Of a stretch of DNA of 64,000 nucleotides, positions 1 to 8,009 are shown piece after piece; positions within the stretch are counted from its first letter, which is position 1, and every line of letters starts with the position of its first letter. The notes under the pieces are model-generated. The model was not told the DNA's origin and ran no database searches. It was given only the letters and a program-made list of their open reading frames with translations. The stretch comes from Desulfobacter latus (GTDB lineage Bacteria > Desulfobacterota > Desulfobacteria > Desulfobacterales > Desulfobacteraceae): NCBI RefSeq assembly GCF_013389365.1, contig NZ_JACADJ010000005.1, positions 62,001 to 126,000 on the forward strand, in the 5' to 3' direction. The translations under genes were made by a program, and so were the position numbers.

Positions 1-433
1 CCCTAACCTTGGTTAAAAAAATCTTTAAATTCGATTGGTTATAGTGTGTAAAAAAATTCATAAAAAATCAAAAAATGTTTTAGCTTATTTTGATATTTCA
101 TGGTACAAAAAATGCATATCTTTGTTGTGTGTATTAACTATTTGAAATAAAAAGAAATATAATCTATGTGATTCATTTTTTATATTATTCCAAAATGTAA
201 CTTTTATCCTGAAATTCAGACACGAAAAAAAATAGCTGATCGCTACAGCAGCAAGGGTTTTGCCTGAAATGCCTCTTTTTTCAGGCTTGATGCAATTTGT
301 AATAAATTTTCAAAGATCTGTAACTTTTACATGAAAAATTTGACAATTGAGTTCCAGCCAGTCATCACGTCAACAAATTTTTATTAGTTTTCCCATGGTT
401 TTGCCTACTGGTCAAGGCTGTTTTTAATTTACA
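1..433 (-). promoter_or_regulatory. CRISPR leader, copy A, of an array lying left of the window
   Basis: This AT-rich non-coding stretch aligns end to end with 26,619-27,040, which is the leader beside the array in this window. Shared blocks include the core around 211-255 (contains GACACGAAAAAAAATAGCTG and ATCGCTACAGCAGCAAGGG) and the stretch ending ACTGGTCAAGGCTGTTTTTA. Position 1 lines up with the last base of the leader-proximal repeat of the other copy, so a repeat is expected to end exactly at the window edge. In the orientation of the visible array, transcription would run leftwards out of the window. The right end abuts the cas1 stop codon. No gene is seen here. Confidence 0.85.
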
Positions 434-439
434 GTCTGT

Positions 440-1447
440 TTATTTGGCCACACCATCTATAATTATAGGTTCGTCCAAATCATCGATTCCCCAGGTACGG
501 ACAAAGCGATTAACCAAATGCCGGACGGTAAGCGCCAGGTTTGGCGGGTCTTTATCGGTTCCCGCCTCTCCCGAAGACCCGCCGCCCCCTATGGGCCAGT
601 CCGCCTTAAACTCCTCCCATGAAGCATAGAACATACGCCTGGCGTTTTTAGAGATTCGGCAACCGTCTGTATTTCCAGTCGTAAAATCAGTGGGTGCCAG
701 GCTATTTTGAGTCAGGGCCAGGGAAAATAAATCCACGCCGGGGCGAAGGGGTTCCATCAGGTCAAGCGCCAGGGAATGCCTTCCAGGATATGGAGAATGG
801 AGAAATCCAATCCCGGGATCCAGCCCCCGGGCCATCACCCCCCTGTGTACCTCACCAAAAAGCAGGGTGTATCCCAGAGACAGCAGGGCATTGACCGGGT
901 CCTTTGGCGGTCTGCGGTTTCGTTCGGTAAACGCCCATTTGGGGGATAAAAGGCCGCCCATAAAGCCAAACCATTCCCTGGCTGCATTCCCCTCAATTCC
1001 CCTGATTTCATCTATGGAATCGGCCTTGTCTAAATGTTCCAGAGCGGATCTAACAAAAGGGCATGTCAATTCCAGACGCCGGGCCATTTCCTGGACACCG
1101 TTAAGCTTTTCTCGAACCGCCCAGGCAGCGGCCTTTTTCCGCGTCCCAGGATCTGCCCAGGCTTTGAACTGAGCAATCCTGACGTTTACGGACGTGGACG
1201 TACCCGGTGTGACCCAGGCCCCGTCTCCTTTACCCCTGGCCGGAAGCAAGAGAGAAGGTATCCCGTATTCGGCCAGCTTGCGCCATACATTGCATGCCAC
1301 CCGGGGATTTCCGTAAACAATCACCTGGCCCACCATGCCCAGGGGAATTCGTTGGCATTTTTCACCGGGAATATCAATCCGAAGGGACTTACCATCCATG
1401 GTGAGATCCATGTTTTTTCTGTCCAGCACCACACTTAATTTGTCCAT
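440..1447 (-). CDS. cas1: Cas1 CRISPR integrase
   Basis: Cas1 is the metal-dependent integrase that inserts new spacers at the leader end of CRISPR arrays, normally with Cas2. The 335-residue protein shows the family layout. An N-terminal beta domain is followed by the helical catalytic domain with Glu152 (GIEGNAAREWFG), His217 (FLHSPYPGRHSLALDL) and the acidic residues Asp229/Glu232 (LDLMEPLRP), the usual metal ligands. I chose the ATG at 1,447 because GGGAG sits about 10 bases upstream; a TTG 18 bases further up is possible. It is the last gene of the 25-kb minus-strand block and ends 6 bases from leader copy A. No cas2 is visible. Identification is firm. Confidence 0.96.
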   Translation of the reverse strand: MDKLSVVLDRKNMDLTMDGKSLRIDIPGEKCQRIPLGMVGQVIVYGNPRVACNVWRKLAEYGIPSLLLPARGKGDGAWVTPGTSTSVNVRIAQFKAWADPGTRKKAAAWAVREKLNGVQEMARRLELTCPFVRSALEHLDKADSIDEIRGIEGNAAREWFGFMGGLLSPKWAFTERNRRPPKDPVNALLSLGYTLLFGEVHRGVMARGLDPGIGFLHSPYPGRHSLALDLMEPLRPGVDLFSLALTQNSLAPTDFTTGNTDGCRISKNARRMFYASWEEFKADWPIGGGGSSGEAGTDKDPPNLALTVRHLVNRFVRTWGIDDLDEPIIIDGVAK

Positions 1448-1480
1448 ATTGCTGATAACTCCCAAATTATAGTTGCTGAA

Positions 1481-1870
1481 TCATTCCCCGTATTTGCGGA
1501 AACGGCAAAACCGGAACTGATGTTCCATTTTTACCGTGCCATCCGGCATCCGGGTCTCCAATGCCTTTCGTTCAGTGGTGGCATAGACCGGCACAAGGCC
1601 CTTTTCAACCGCATGCGCGACCATAAGATACGTTGCCCCGAAATCTCCCTGGATCAGCACCAGGTCATTGGCTTTCCCATACTGGTCCAGCCAGTCCCGG
1701 AAAGGGGCCAGCCGGGAAAAAAGTGTTTCGCAATCCGACGGGATCTGTCCCCAGGATGCTTTCAGATGATCCGGCATCTCAATCACCCGGCATGGGCCGA
1801 AATGATCATCAGCCCATGCTTTTTGCTCCGGTTGAAGGGTGTGATTAAACATAAGGTATAGTTTTTTCAT
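1481..1870 (-). CDS. csx20: Csx20-family CRISPR accessory protein (probable ring nuclease)
   Basis: This 129-residue protein matches what I know of the Csx20 family: a small Rossmann-like protein with an N-terminal FNHTLQPEQ segment, a central LVLIQGDFGATYLMV motif and a C-terminal YATTERKA followed by HQFRFCRFRKYGE. Csx20 proteins occur only with type III CRISPR loci and have recently been grouped with ring nucleases that degrade cyclic oligoadenylate. If that holds here it would switch off Cas10 signalling. The start ATG overlaps the stop of the upstream RAMP gene by 4 bases and follows a GGAGGAG ribosome site. Its presence implies that the system makes a cyclic-nucleotide signal, although no CARF effector is visible nearby. 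Confidence 0.8.
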   Translation of the reverse strand: MKKLYLMFNHTLQPEQKAWADDHFGPCRVIEMPDHLKASWGQIPSDCETLFSRLAPFRDWLDQYGKANDLVLIQGDFGATYLMVAHAVEKGLVPVYATTERKALETRMPDGTVKMEHQFRFCRFRKYGE

Positions 1871-4119
1871 GCCCCAAGCTCCTCCCAGATAAGCTCTTTA
1901 ATCTCCTGCTCCAGGCGGTCAGCGTTTTTAACTGCACGGATAAAATCGTCTATGGGCGGCCATATCCTGGATTTAAAATCTTCTAAAAGGTCGAGGCAGT
2001 TATCTTCGGTAATACCGGTCTCCCCCCATAGATCCTCGCATGTGTATTTCAGGGGGTCAAGGTAGTTCGGAAATCCCTGCTCAGGGATTTTAGCATCGTA
2101 CTTTTTTTTGAAAATGGTATCAAACAGTGCCTGGTATTCCGGCTTGGACCGGTCAATATTGCCTTGCATTCTGTTGATACACGGTTCAATGATTTGTCTG
2201 TTCAGCTTTGCAAGCCCATTGATATATTTGGCGGCAATACGCGGGTCGGCGCTGAATTGCTGGTAATATCCTTTGAATTCCTTCTTGTATGGTTCGTTTG
2301 CGAGATGCGCTCGAAGAGCGATGTTGAAATTATCAATATTTTTATTTTCGTTAATATATGCTGTTAATTCATCCCCACTCTTACCTTTAATATTTTCCAG
2401 ATAATCGTCACTGGAGGCCATTGAAAATGGTATTATTTGATTTAACTGGGAATACAGTTTCAGGGTACTGCCCCTCTCTTCTGAAAATTCATCCAATTCC
2501 ATATATTCAAGTTTTGAATTTCCGGTGTTGGTCTGTTCTTTGGCCATTGTGAACAGTTCAACGATTTGATCGGATGTTTTCCAGTCTATATGCAGTTGCG
2601 CTTCCATGGCTTTAACAAATGCGGTCATATAGGTTTCAGGGTCGTTCTTTAAACCTTCAGGAACAATATCCAGCCTGATTTTTCCAAATCCAAGGGGTTT
2701 GGCCATACCAATGGAATGGAATAGCTGATCATTGTTGCCGTGGAATGTGAGTGCCGAAAGCAGCGCCCCAATCTCAATGGTTCTCAGATTATGGCACCTG
2801 ATTTTAGACTCAAACACAACGCCGGTATCAAGGGGGGCAAAGGTCGTGCTGACCTTTTCAGTGCCGGGGTTTAAATTATTGGGTACATTGGTATGAACCG
2901 GGTAACGTTTTCTGCCTGAAAGTTGCAGACTTCCGGCGTTATATCCTTCCGGGTTCTGTATATAAGTCGGGTAGTAAGAGGGTTTAGGTGACCCCAGGAC
3001 CGTCGTTATTGGATTAAGTTCTCTTGCTGTATCCACTCCGGCAAATGCCGGGGAGAAGAATACCCGCCCCTTTAACGCCTTTTTGTCACTGGATGCGCCG
3101 AATATGGATTGGGCAAGGTCAAGGGCTTCAGAACGATGGGCCTGCCCCAGGTTGTCGATGGCCTCCCGGATACCATGGGGATAAGGCAGTTTGTATAAAT
3201 AAGAGAGACCGAAGTGTTGAATCTTCCCCCCGCTTGTTTTAAAAAATACAGGAATGGATTCCCCGGCATATAATTTTGTTTTCCAATAGGCCCAGTCCTT
3301 GGATTCGTTATTTGGATCGCCATCGTAATAGGCAAATTTAAAATTATCTACTACCGCTTTGGGTACAGGGATACTGTTTGTCGTCCCTGTATCTTCAAAG
3401 ATAAATTCGAGGTACTTGCCGTAACCTTTGGCGGCATCTCTTTTACCGGGCTGTCCGGTGACAACCAACGTCCCTTGGACAGGTCCCTCAGCGCAAAATT
3501 CGTATTGTTCAGGATCAGCCCCGCTAATTTGACTGAACTCGTACACGGTGTGAAGATCCCAGCCTTTACCTTCAAGGTCTTTGATTTTGCCTTTGGCCGA
3601 TTTATATGCGTCAGCAGGATTTGTCTTAAATAACGCCGCAAAATCGGTCCCCCATTTATCATCTATGTTTTGATGACGGATTCGTTTGGGTTTACCGCAG
3701 TCTTGTATGGTATATTTTTCAGGGTCATTGGGATCAATGCTCAGCCACCCGCAATGAACCCCTTGCATTGCGTTTTTATATTTTTTGCCTGTAGCAGACT
3801 TTGATAAATCCCTATAGGTCGGTGTCCATTCCGTAACGTTTCCTAATTTTCCAAAACTCATGATTTCCAGTACGGAACGGATCATGCCTTTGATGGCGGT
3901 GCCCGGGATAAAAAAGCGCCCGTCAATATTGGAAAAGCGTGTCTCCTTGTCAGCGGTGGAACCGTTTCGGACAAACACAGGGGAATGGGCGGTCAGGGTC
4001 AGGTGAATCGTGGCGCTCTCACCGTCTGAAAAAGGGATATCATAGGAGATCTTTTCTGCCCAGTCAGGGAAATAGACCTTTTCATGGATCGGTACAAAAT
4101 TATAAGGCGCTTTAATCAT
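1867..4119 (-). CDS. Large type III RAMP protein (TIGR03986-like)
   Basis: This 750-residue RAMP (Cas7-superfamily) protein probably belongs to the crRNA-bound effector complex. The N-terminal RAMP fold carries the glycine-rich signature FFIPGTAIKGMIRSVLE near residues 72-90. A second RAMP-like part lies near LQLSGRKRYPVHTN and MAKPLGFGKIRL. The last 250 residues are helical and charged. The size and layout fit the TIGR03986 family of CRISPR-associated RAMP proteins, which I recognise with moderate confidence. The ATG at 4,119 is preceded by GGAGGAAAACC and overlaps the upstream gene by 8 bases; a longer reading frame to 4,404 runs inside the upstream gene and is unlikely to be used. It overlaps csx20 by 4 bases. 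Confidence 0.75.
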   Translation of the reverse strand: MIKAPYNFVPIHEKVYFPDWAEKISYDIPFSDGESATIHLTLTAHSPVFVRNGSTADKETRFSNIDGRFFIPGTAIKGMIRSVLEIMSFGKLGNVTEWTPTYRDLSKSATGKKYKNAMQGVHCGWLSIDPNDPEKYTIQDCGKPKRIRHQNIDDKWGTDFAALFKTNPADAYKSAKGKIKDLEGKGWDLHTVYEFSQISGADPEQYEFCAEGPVQGTLVVTGQPGKRDAAKGYGKYLEFIFEDTGTTNSIPVPKAVVDNFKFAYYDGDPNNESKDWAYWKTKLYAGESIPVFFKTSGGKIQHFGLSYLYKLPYPHGIREAIDNLGQAHRSEALDLAQSIFGASSDKKALKGRVFFSPAFAGVDTARELNPITTVLGSPKPSYYPTYIQNPEGYNAGSLQLSGRKRYPVHTNVPNNLNPGTEKVSTTFAPLDTGVVFESKIRCHNLRTIEIGALLSALTFHGNNDQLFHSIGMAKPLGFGKIRLDIVPEGLKNDPETYMTAFVKAMEAQLHIDWKTSDQIVELFTMAKEQTNTGNSKLEYMELDEFSEERGSTLKLYSQLNQIIPFSMASSDDYLENIKGKSGDELTAYINENKNIDNFNIALRAHLANEPYKKEFKGYYQQFSADPRIAAKYINGLAKLNRQIIEPCINRMQGNIDRSKPEYQALFDTIFKKKYDAKIPEQGFPNYLDPLKYTCEDLWGETGITEDNCLDLLEDFKSRIWPPIDDFIRAVKNADRLEQEIKELIWEELGA

Positions 4120-4555
4120 GGTTTTCCTCCATTTCAAACCCGATGAACCCGACAGGGCCGGGCAAAAGAACACGCATGTCTTCACAGTTTTTTTCTTTTT
4201 GATCCTGCCAGAGTCTCCTGAATTTGAGCCGCTTGATACCTGCGGCAGCGAGTCCGGATGCTGCCAGATACGAAAGCTGATCTTCGGAAATTTCATTTTC
4301 AGATGCAACCTGATCCCAGAAAATCTGATAGATGAGATATTGCCCGTCAATGTGCCGGATGGAGATGCTTGTATTCTCTTGATCACAAAACAGCCGGCCT
4401 TCAATAATAAAGGGATTTAATACCGGTTGATATTGGATTGTCCGGTTTTCCAGGATGACCGGGTGGTCCGCATCGGACAGCCAATAGTAACCGGTATATG
4501 CTTTGGATAAAATCGGGGCCAGGGTGTCAATCTTTTTACAAACCGTATTTGCCAT
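4112..4555 (-). CDS. Small type III CRISPR-associated protein (TIGR04423-like)
   Basis: This 147-residue protein begins with a segment containing GYYWLSDADHPVILENR, which resembles the start of the TIGR04423 family of type III CRISPR-associated proteins. That family has no known biochemical role. The first 80 residues look like an all-beta domain (LFCDQENTSISIRHIDGQYL), followed by an amphipathic helix and a basic stretch (IKRLKFRRLWQDQKEK). Its start codon shares bases with the stop of the upstream RAMP gene (AAATAATG) after a strong AGGAGGTGA ribosome site, so the two are translationally coupled. It could be a small subunit of the effector complex or an accessory protein. The family name rests on memory of a short motif. 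Confidence 0.65.
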   Translation of the reverse strand: MANTVCKKIDTLAPILSKAYTGYYWLSDADHPVILENRTIQYQPVLNPFIIEGRLFCDQENTSISIRHIDGQYLIYQIFWDQVASENEISEDQLSYLAASGLAAAGIKRLKFRRLWQDQKEKNCEDMRVLLPGPVGFIGFEMEENHD

Positions 4556-5925
4556 TATTTCACCTCCTGCCAGGTTCCGGTAAATGCCCCGTGGCCTCTC
4601 ATGACGCCTCCCCCAAGGGGAAGATAGCCTTTGGTAAGATCGTCAAATGTATTTTCCAGGGCGGATTTGATTTGCCTATCTGCCAGCACATCTGTTTTAA
4701 CCAGGATGTGCATACTGGGAAGGGGCAATGCACCATACGGCACTTTTTCCTCAAACAGCGCACTGTCAAGGCTTCCTCCGGTAAACCGGTCAATGGATAC
4801 ATGGTTGAATATTTTTGTAGACGCAGCATCCATATAAAGATCCGAAAAAATCACACTTCCCTTCTGTATCTGGTCATCCAGATCACATCCGAACAACATT
4901 CTGACCGCTGTATTGTTTCCCCCGGCATGCTGTGCCATATCGTTGGTATCCATGTCATCGGCAAAGTTTTCTTTCAAGCGGTTGTAATGAAAGGCCACCC
5001 GGTGGGAAACAGCCCCTTTAACAGAAGATGCCGGGATAAGTAATTTTTTCTGGGTAAATGAAGGCTGGTCGTTTTCCCATAAAATCTGTTCTTCATATAC
5101 GGGGGTGATGTCCGCTTCATCATCACCAAAACCGGAACCAAAGTACCAGAAATTTTCCGGGGTCAGCTCAAGGCGGTATTCCGTCCATGCGTCCCGGTTG
5201 ATTTGATCTGATATATCCGACACCGGGGCAAGTCCTGTTGCATCGTTCATGGATGCGGTTTTTGTCAGATAGCGCCGGCGTTGTTCCGGGTCTGTCAGGT
5301 CAAATACGTTTTCAAGCCAGGAAAACACGGCAAGATCACCAAATCCCCGGCATGTTCCGCCGCCGATTCTCAGTTCCGATCCAAATCCGATCTGTTTGAT
5401 CTTTTCCCACTGCGAGGTATCGTCTTCATTGCCGATAAGTTCAATTTCGCACCTGAACCGTGTGCCGGAATAGACCACCTGCTCGTCGAATTTTCCCCGC
5501 TGGTTGGGATTAATGCCGCCGGTATGGGAAATTCTGACATGCTGCCTTATCGGCAGGCTGAGGAATTTATTGTAAAATGGATCTTCCCAGTTAAGGGAGA
5601 CCAGACCCTCAACGGCCTCTCCTGTTTTGCCGACAAAAACGGCATCACTGAAAATAAGCCGGGAGCCGATCCCGTCATCATTTTCTTGATCTTGAAAACC
5701 GAACATATTTTTTACCTCATTTTTTTCCGGCTCGTTGAACGCGGCTCTGAATACCCCGGCAATGGACGTGCCCGGTATGACCGGCAGTCCATTGACATCT
5801 TTTAAAATGACGGAATCGGTCTCAATATCATTTTCTCCGGAAGACAGGGACAGGGGGGTGCGGGCTTCAAATGTGATCTGGGCCAGATAACGTAAGGGAT
5901 AGGTCTCGAATTTTATGGTTTCCAT
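4555..5925 (-). CDS. Double-RAMP Cas7-type protein (Cas7-Cas7 fusion)
   Basis: Two RAMP modules lie in one 456-residue chain. Module one has IETDSVILKDVNGLPVIPGT followed by SIAGVFRAAF, the layout of Csm3/Cmr4 backbone subunits, with an acidic residue in the position used for target-RNA cleavage. Module two begins near residue 250 (RLELTPENFWYFGSG) and carries KKLLIPASSVKGAVSHRVAF. Each module ends in a glycine-rich loop (GFGSELRIGGGTCRGFGDL; LPLGGGVMRGHGAF). Fused Cas7 proteins are typical of type III-D and III-E loci. I start it at the ATG at 5,925, preceded by AAAGGTG, rather than a GTG 12 bases up. It overlaps the 3' end of csx10 by 59 bases, which is unusually long for this operon. Confidence 0.85.
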   Translation of the reverse strand: METIKFETYPLRYLAQITFEARTPLSLSSGENDIETDSVILKDVNGLPVIPGTSIAGVFRAAFNEPEKNEVKNMFGFQDQENDDGIGSRLIFSDAVFVGKTGEAVEGLVSLNWEDPFYNKFLSLPIRQHVRISHTGGINPNQRGKFDEQVVYSGTRFRCEIELIGNEDDTSQWEKIKQIGFGSELRIGGGTCRGFGDLAVFSWLENVFDLTDPEQRRRYLTKTASMNDATGLAPVSDISDQINRDAWTEYRLELTPENFWYFGSGFGDDEADITPVYEEQILWENDQPSFTQKKLLIPASSVKGAVSHRVAFHYNRLKENFADDMDTNDMAQHAGGNNTAVRMLFGCDLDDQIQKGSVIFSDLYMDAASTKIFNHVSIDRFTGGSLDSALFEEKVPYGALPLPSMHILVKTDVLADRQIKSALENTFDDLTKGYLPLGGGVMRGHGAFTGTWQEVK

Positions 5926-7438
5926 TCTGTGTATCACCTTTCTTCTCTATGATTTTAGTCATTTCCGTTGCCGTTTTGATCAGGAACAGACGGGCCGGTC
6001 CATTGGGCAATGTATCATTCAGTTCCCGCATTTTATTTTCAAGGGTGTCCCTGTTGCTGCGCCAGAACTTTTCGCTCTTCCCGTGGTATAAGAACCCTTT
6101 GGGATCTTTCGGATTAAACAGTTGGAGCATCAAGCTGTCATAATCGGTGTGCCGCTGTGCGCGTTCCCGAACCGCACCCCATTGACTGGCTGTGATACGC
6201 TGAAATTTTATTTTATAGTCATCTATGAATTTGTGAACATGGGTCATGATCTCATGATGATTTTCCATCTCCTGCTTTTTGCGTGTCAGCCACGCAATGG
6301 TATGGTCATCAGATTGATCCCGGGGTGCGGCGGCATGGGAGGTGTTGGAAGGTTCATATCTGGAACGTTCATATTCTGATACCTGAAGGATTTCATCTTC
6401 CTGAACATTCAGAAAGTATGGATTGATGAGGATCGCACCAAATCCTTCGGTTTTGAACAGGCCAATGCCGTTTTCTATTGTTTTGGCCCATTGATTCATG
6501 TCCATATCCGGTGCATAATCCCTGATCAGGAGTACACTGCCTTTGTCGATAAATTCGCGGTCCTGATCCCGTCCTCTGCGTTTGCCGTTCCAGGGGGCAT
6601 AGCTTCGATGTCGGACCTGGGACCCGGCCCAGTCTATCCGGCCTGTTTCCAATCCAAGATCTTTAATGCAGGGCTGAAGGGTAAAGTTCCCGGCACAGTC
6701 CAGAAGAAAGGCCGCCGGACTTTCAAAATAGAGTATCAGCGGCCCGTTTTTCTGCGGTGCGGCGCAGTCCGGTTGAGGCGGATGGTAATCGGGCACCTCT
6801 TCTATCTCAACGCTGCCGTACTGCGCTGACTTGGAGCGGCCGATATATTGACGCCCGATGATTTTTTCATGAATCTTTTCCAGGATTTCCCGGCTGGGGC
6901 CGGAAATGGTGAAGATCCACTGACTGCCCCGGACCAGGGCATCATACCCAAACATCTGTTCATCTTTTGAGCGTCTGCGGTCTCTGTCATAAGCGGATTT
7001 AATTGAAAAAAAATGGGACGCGCTGACCTTGTATAATTGATTTTTATCCTGATCATCTTTGTCCTGAATAAAAAAACCGGTTCGGATCTGTTTGAGCTGA
7101 TCACCCGCCGTCCGCATCATTTGCCGCGTCTGTTGGGAGACGGCATGGTGGACATAAACCGTATCCATGCCCGTCCCTTTGGGGTGGTACCATGAACAGG
7201 GGATTTTAAGGCTTCTTTTTCCGTTTACCGCCAGGTGGGCATCCCCGAACCTGACCTCTCCGGAATGGAAGATCTCATAGGCTGTGTTTTTGTCAAACCC
7301 GGCATAGGCCCGGGCGGCAATCCCCATGAAATTGCTGCCCGGAATATAGTCCAGGCAGGTTGAATGCCCCTGGGTGGCTGTACGGGCACTGATGATGATA
7401 TCCGATAATAATGTTACACTGTAATGTCTTTGGATCAA
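5867..7438 (-). CDS. csx10: Csx10-like RAMP protein (Cas5 of a type III-D complex)
   Basis: This 523-residue protein has the Csx10 layout: an N-terminal RAMP ferredoxin-like fold with DYIPGSNFMGIAARAYAG near residues 30-47, followed by GEVRFGDAHLAV, and a C-terminal module with TEGFGAILINPYFL. Csx10 serves as the Cas5-like subunit holding the crRNA 5' handle in type III-D complexes and is the marker gene for that subtype. The start is a TTG, supported by a strong GGGAGGTGA ribosome site 6-7 bases upstream; the upstream cas7 stop overlaps it by 4 bases. The last 130 residues (from about 390) are highly charged and helical with no recognisable family. Csx10 is the best name; a divergent Cmr/Csm Cas5 is the alternative. 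Confidence 0.8.
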   Translation of the reverse strand: MIQRHYSVTLLSDIIISARTATQGHSTCLDYIPGSNFMGIAARAYAGFDKNTAYEIFHSGEVRFGDAHLAVNGKRSLKIPCSWYHPKGTGMDTVYVHHAVSQQTRQMMRTAGDQLKQIRTGFFIQDKDDQDKNQLYKVSASHFFSIKSAYDRDRRRSKDEQMFGYDALVRGSQWIFTISGPSREILEKIHEKIIGRQYIGRSKSAQYGSVEIEEVPDYHPPQPDCAAPQKNGPLILYFESPAAFLLDCAGNFTLQPCIKDLGLETGRIDWAGSQVRHRSYAPWNGKRRGRDQDREFIDKGSVLLIRDYAPDMDMNQWAKTIENGIGLFKTEGFGAILINPYFLNVQEDEILQVSEYERSRYEPSNTSHAAAPRDQSDDHTIAWLTRKKQEMENHHEIMTHVHKFIDDYKIKFQRITASQWGAVRERAQRHTDYDSLMLQLFNPKDPKGFLYHGKSEKFWRSNRDTLENKMRELNDTLPNGPARLFLIKTATEMTKIIEKKGDTQNGNHKIRDLSLTLSGPDHI

Positions 7439-8007
7439 TTTTCACCTCCCTTGTCTTGAATGGAACACCTGCACCTGCCAAGTCCCCTGTTCCTGCCAAG
7501 TCCCATACGCCTGGTAAAGGCAAGGCAGTCCTTTATGTTTTCCAGATAGTCATCGGGCAGATTCGTGATGGTAAAAAAAAGTGACAGTGGAATGGTGGTC
7601 TCAATTTTTCTTAAGCTCTTTTCTTTGGCAATACCATTGTCGTCTATGGCTGTGGCGGCGATTTTTTGATATAAAAATCCGGTGGTTTGATCCTTGATAA
7701 TGGCCTGTTTCAGGTGCAGCGTCAGTTCGGCATTGGAAAACCGGCAGAGGCCGGAGCGGGTTTCTCCGGAAGAATTTTCCCCGCCAAAGCAGGTTTTAAC
7801 AAAAGCAGCCCAGGTGGCCGTATCCGTGGCAAACGCCTTCAAGGTCAGGGCACTGTCTTTAAGCAGTCCCTTAATGGTTTTACCTGGGATATACGGCAAA
7901 TTATCCCGGTCTTTTAAAACAAGGGTGTCGATATCCATTCCCGCACTCATGCCGGAGCCGGCATGCCAGTTTGAAAAAAAATCAATTTTGCAGTTCATTG
8001 TTGTCAT
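7435..8007 (-). CDS. Csm3-like Cas7 RAMP protein
   Basis: This 190-residue single-module RAMP resembles Csm3/Cmr4, the backbone subunit that polymerises along the crRNA and cuts target RNA. It has MDIDTLVLKDRDNLPYIPG then KTIKGLLKD. The Asp in DIDTLV is at the position of the Csm3 catalytic aspartate, and the C-terminus ends with the glycine-rich loop RMGLGRNRGLGRC. The ATG at 8,007 follows AAAGGAGCGTAGGT; an upstream ATG-like start at 8,031 lies inside cas10 and is less likely. Together with the double-RAMP protein it gives at least three Cas7-like modules, as expected for a III-D-type complex. It starts 2 bases after the cas10 stop. Confidence 0.88.
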   Translation of the reverse strand: MTTMNCKIDFFSNWHAGSGMSAGMDIDTLVLKDRDNLPYIPGKTIKGLLKDSALTLKAFATDTATWAAFVKTCFGGENSSGETRSGLCRFSNAELTLHLKQAIIKDQTTGFLYQKIAATAIDDNGIAKEKSLRKIETTIPLSLFFTITNLPDDYLENIKDCLAFTRRMGLGRNRGLGRCRCSIQDKGGEN

Positions 8008-8009
8008 AC

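Noticed and set aside
4120-4404. N-terminal extension of the large RAMP gene
   Set aside because: It runs inside the upstream small gene in another frame, is low-quality sequence, and the ATG at 4,119 has a strong ribosome site.
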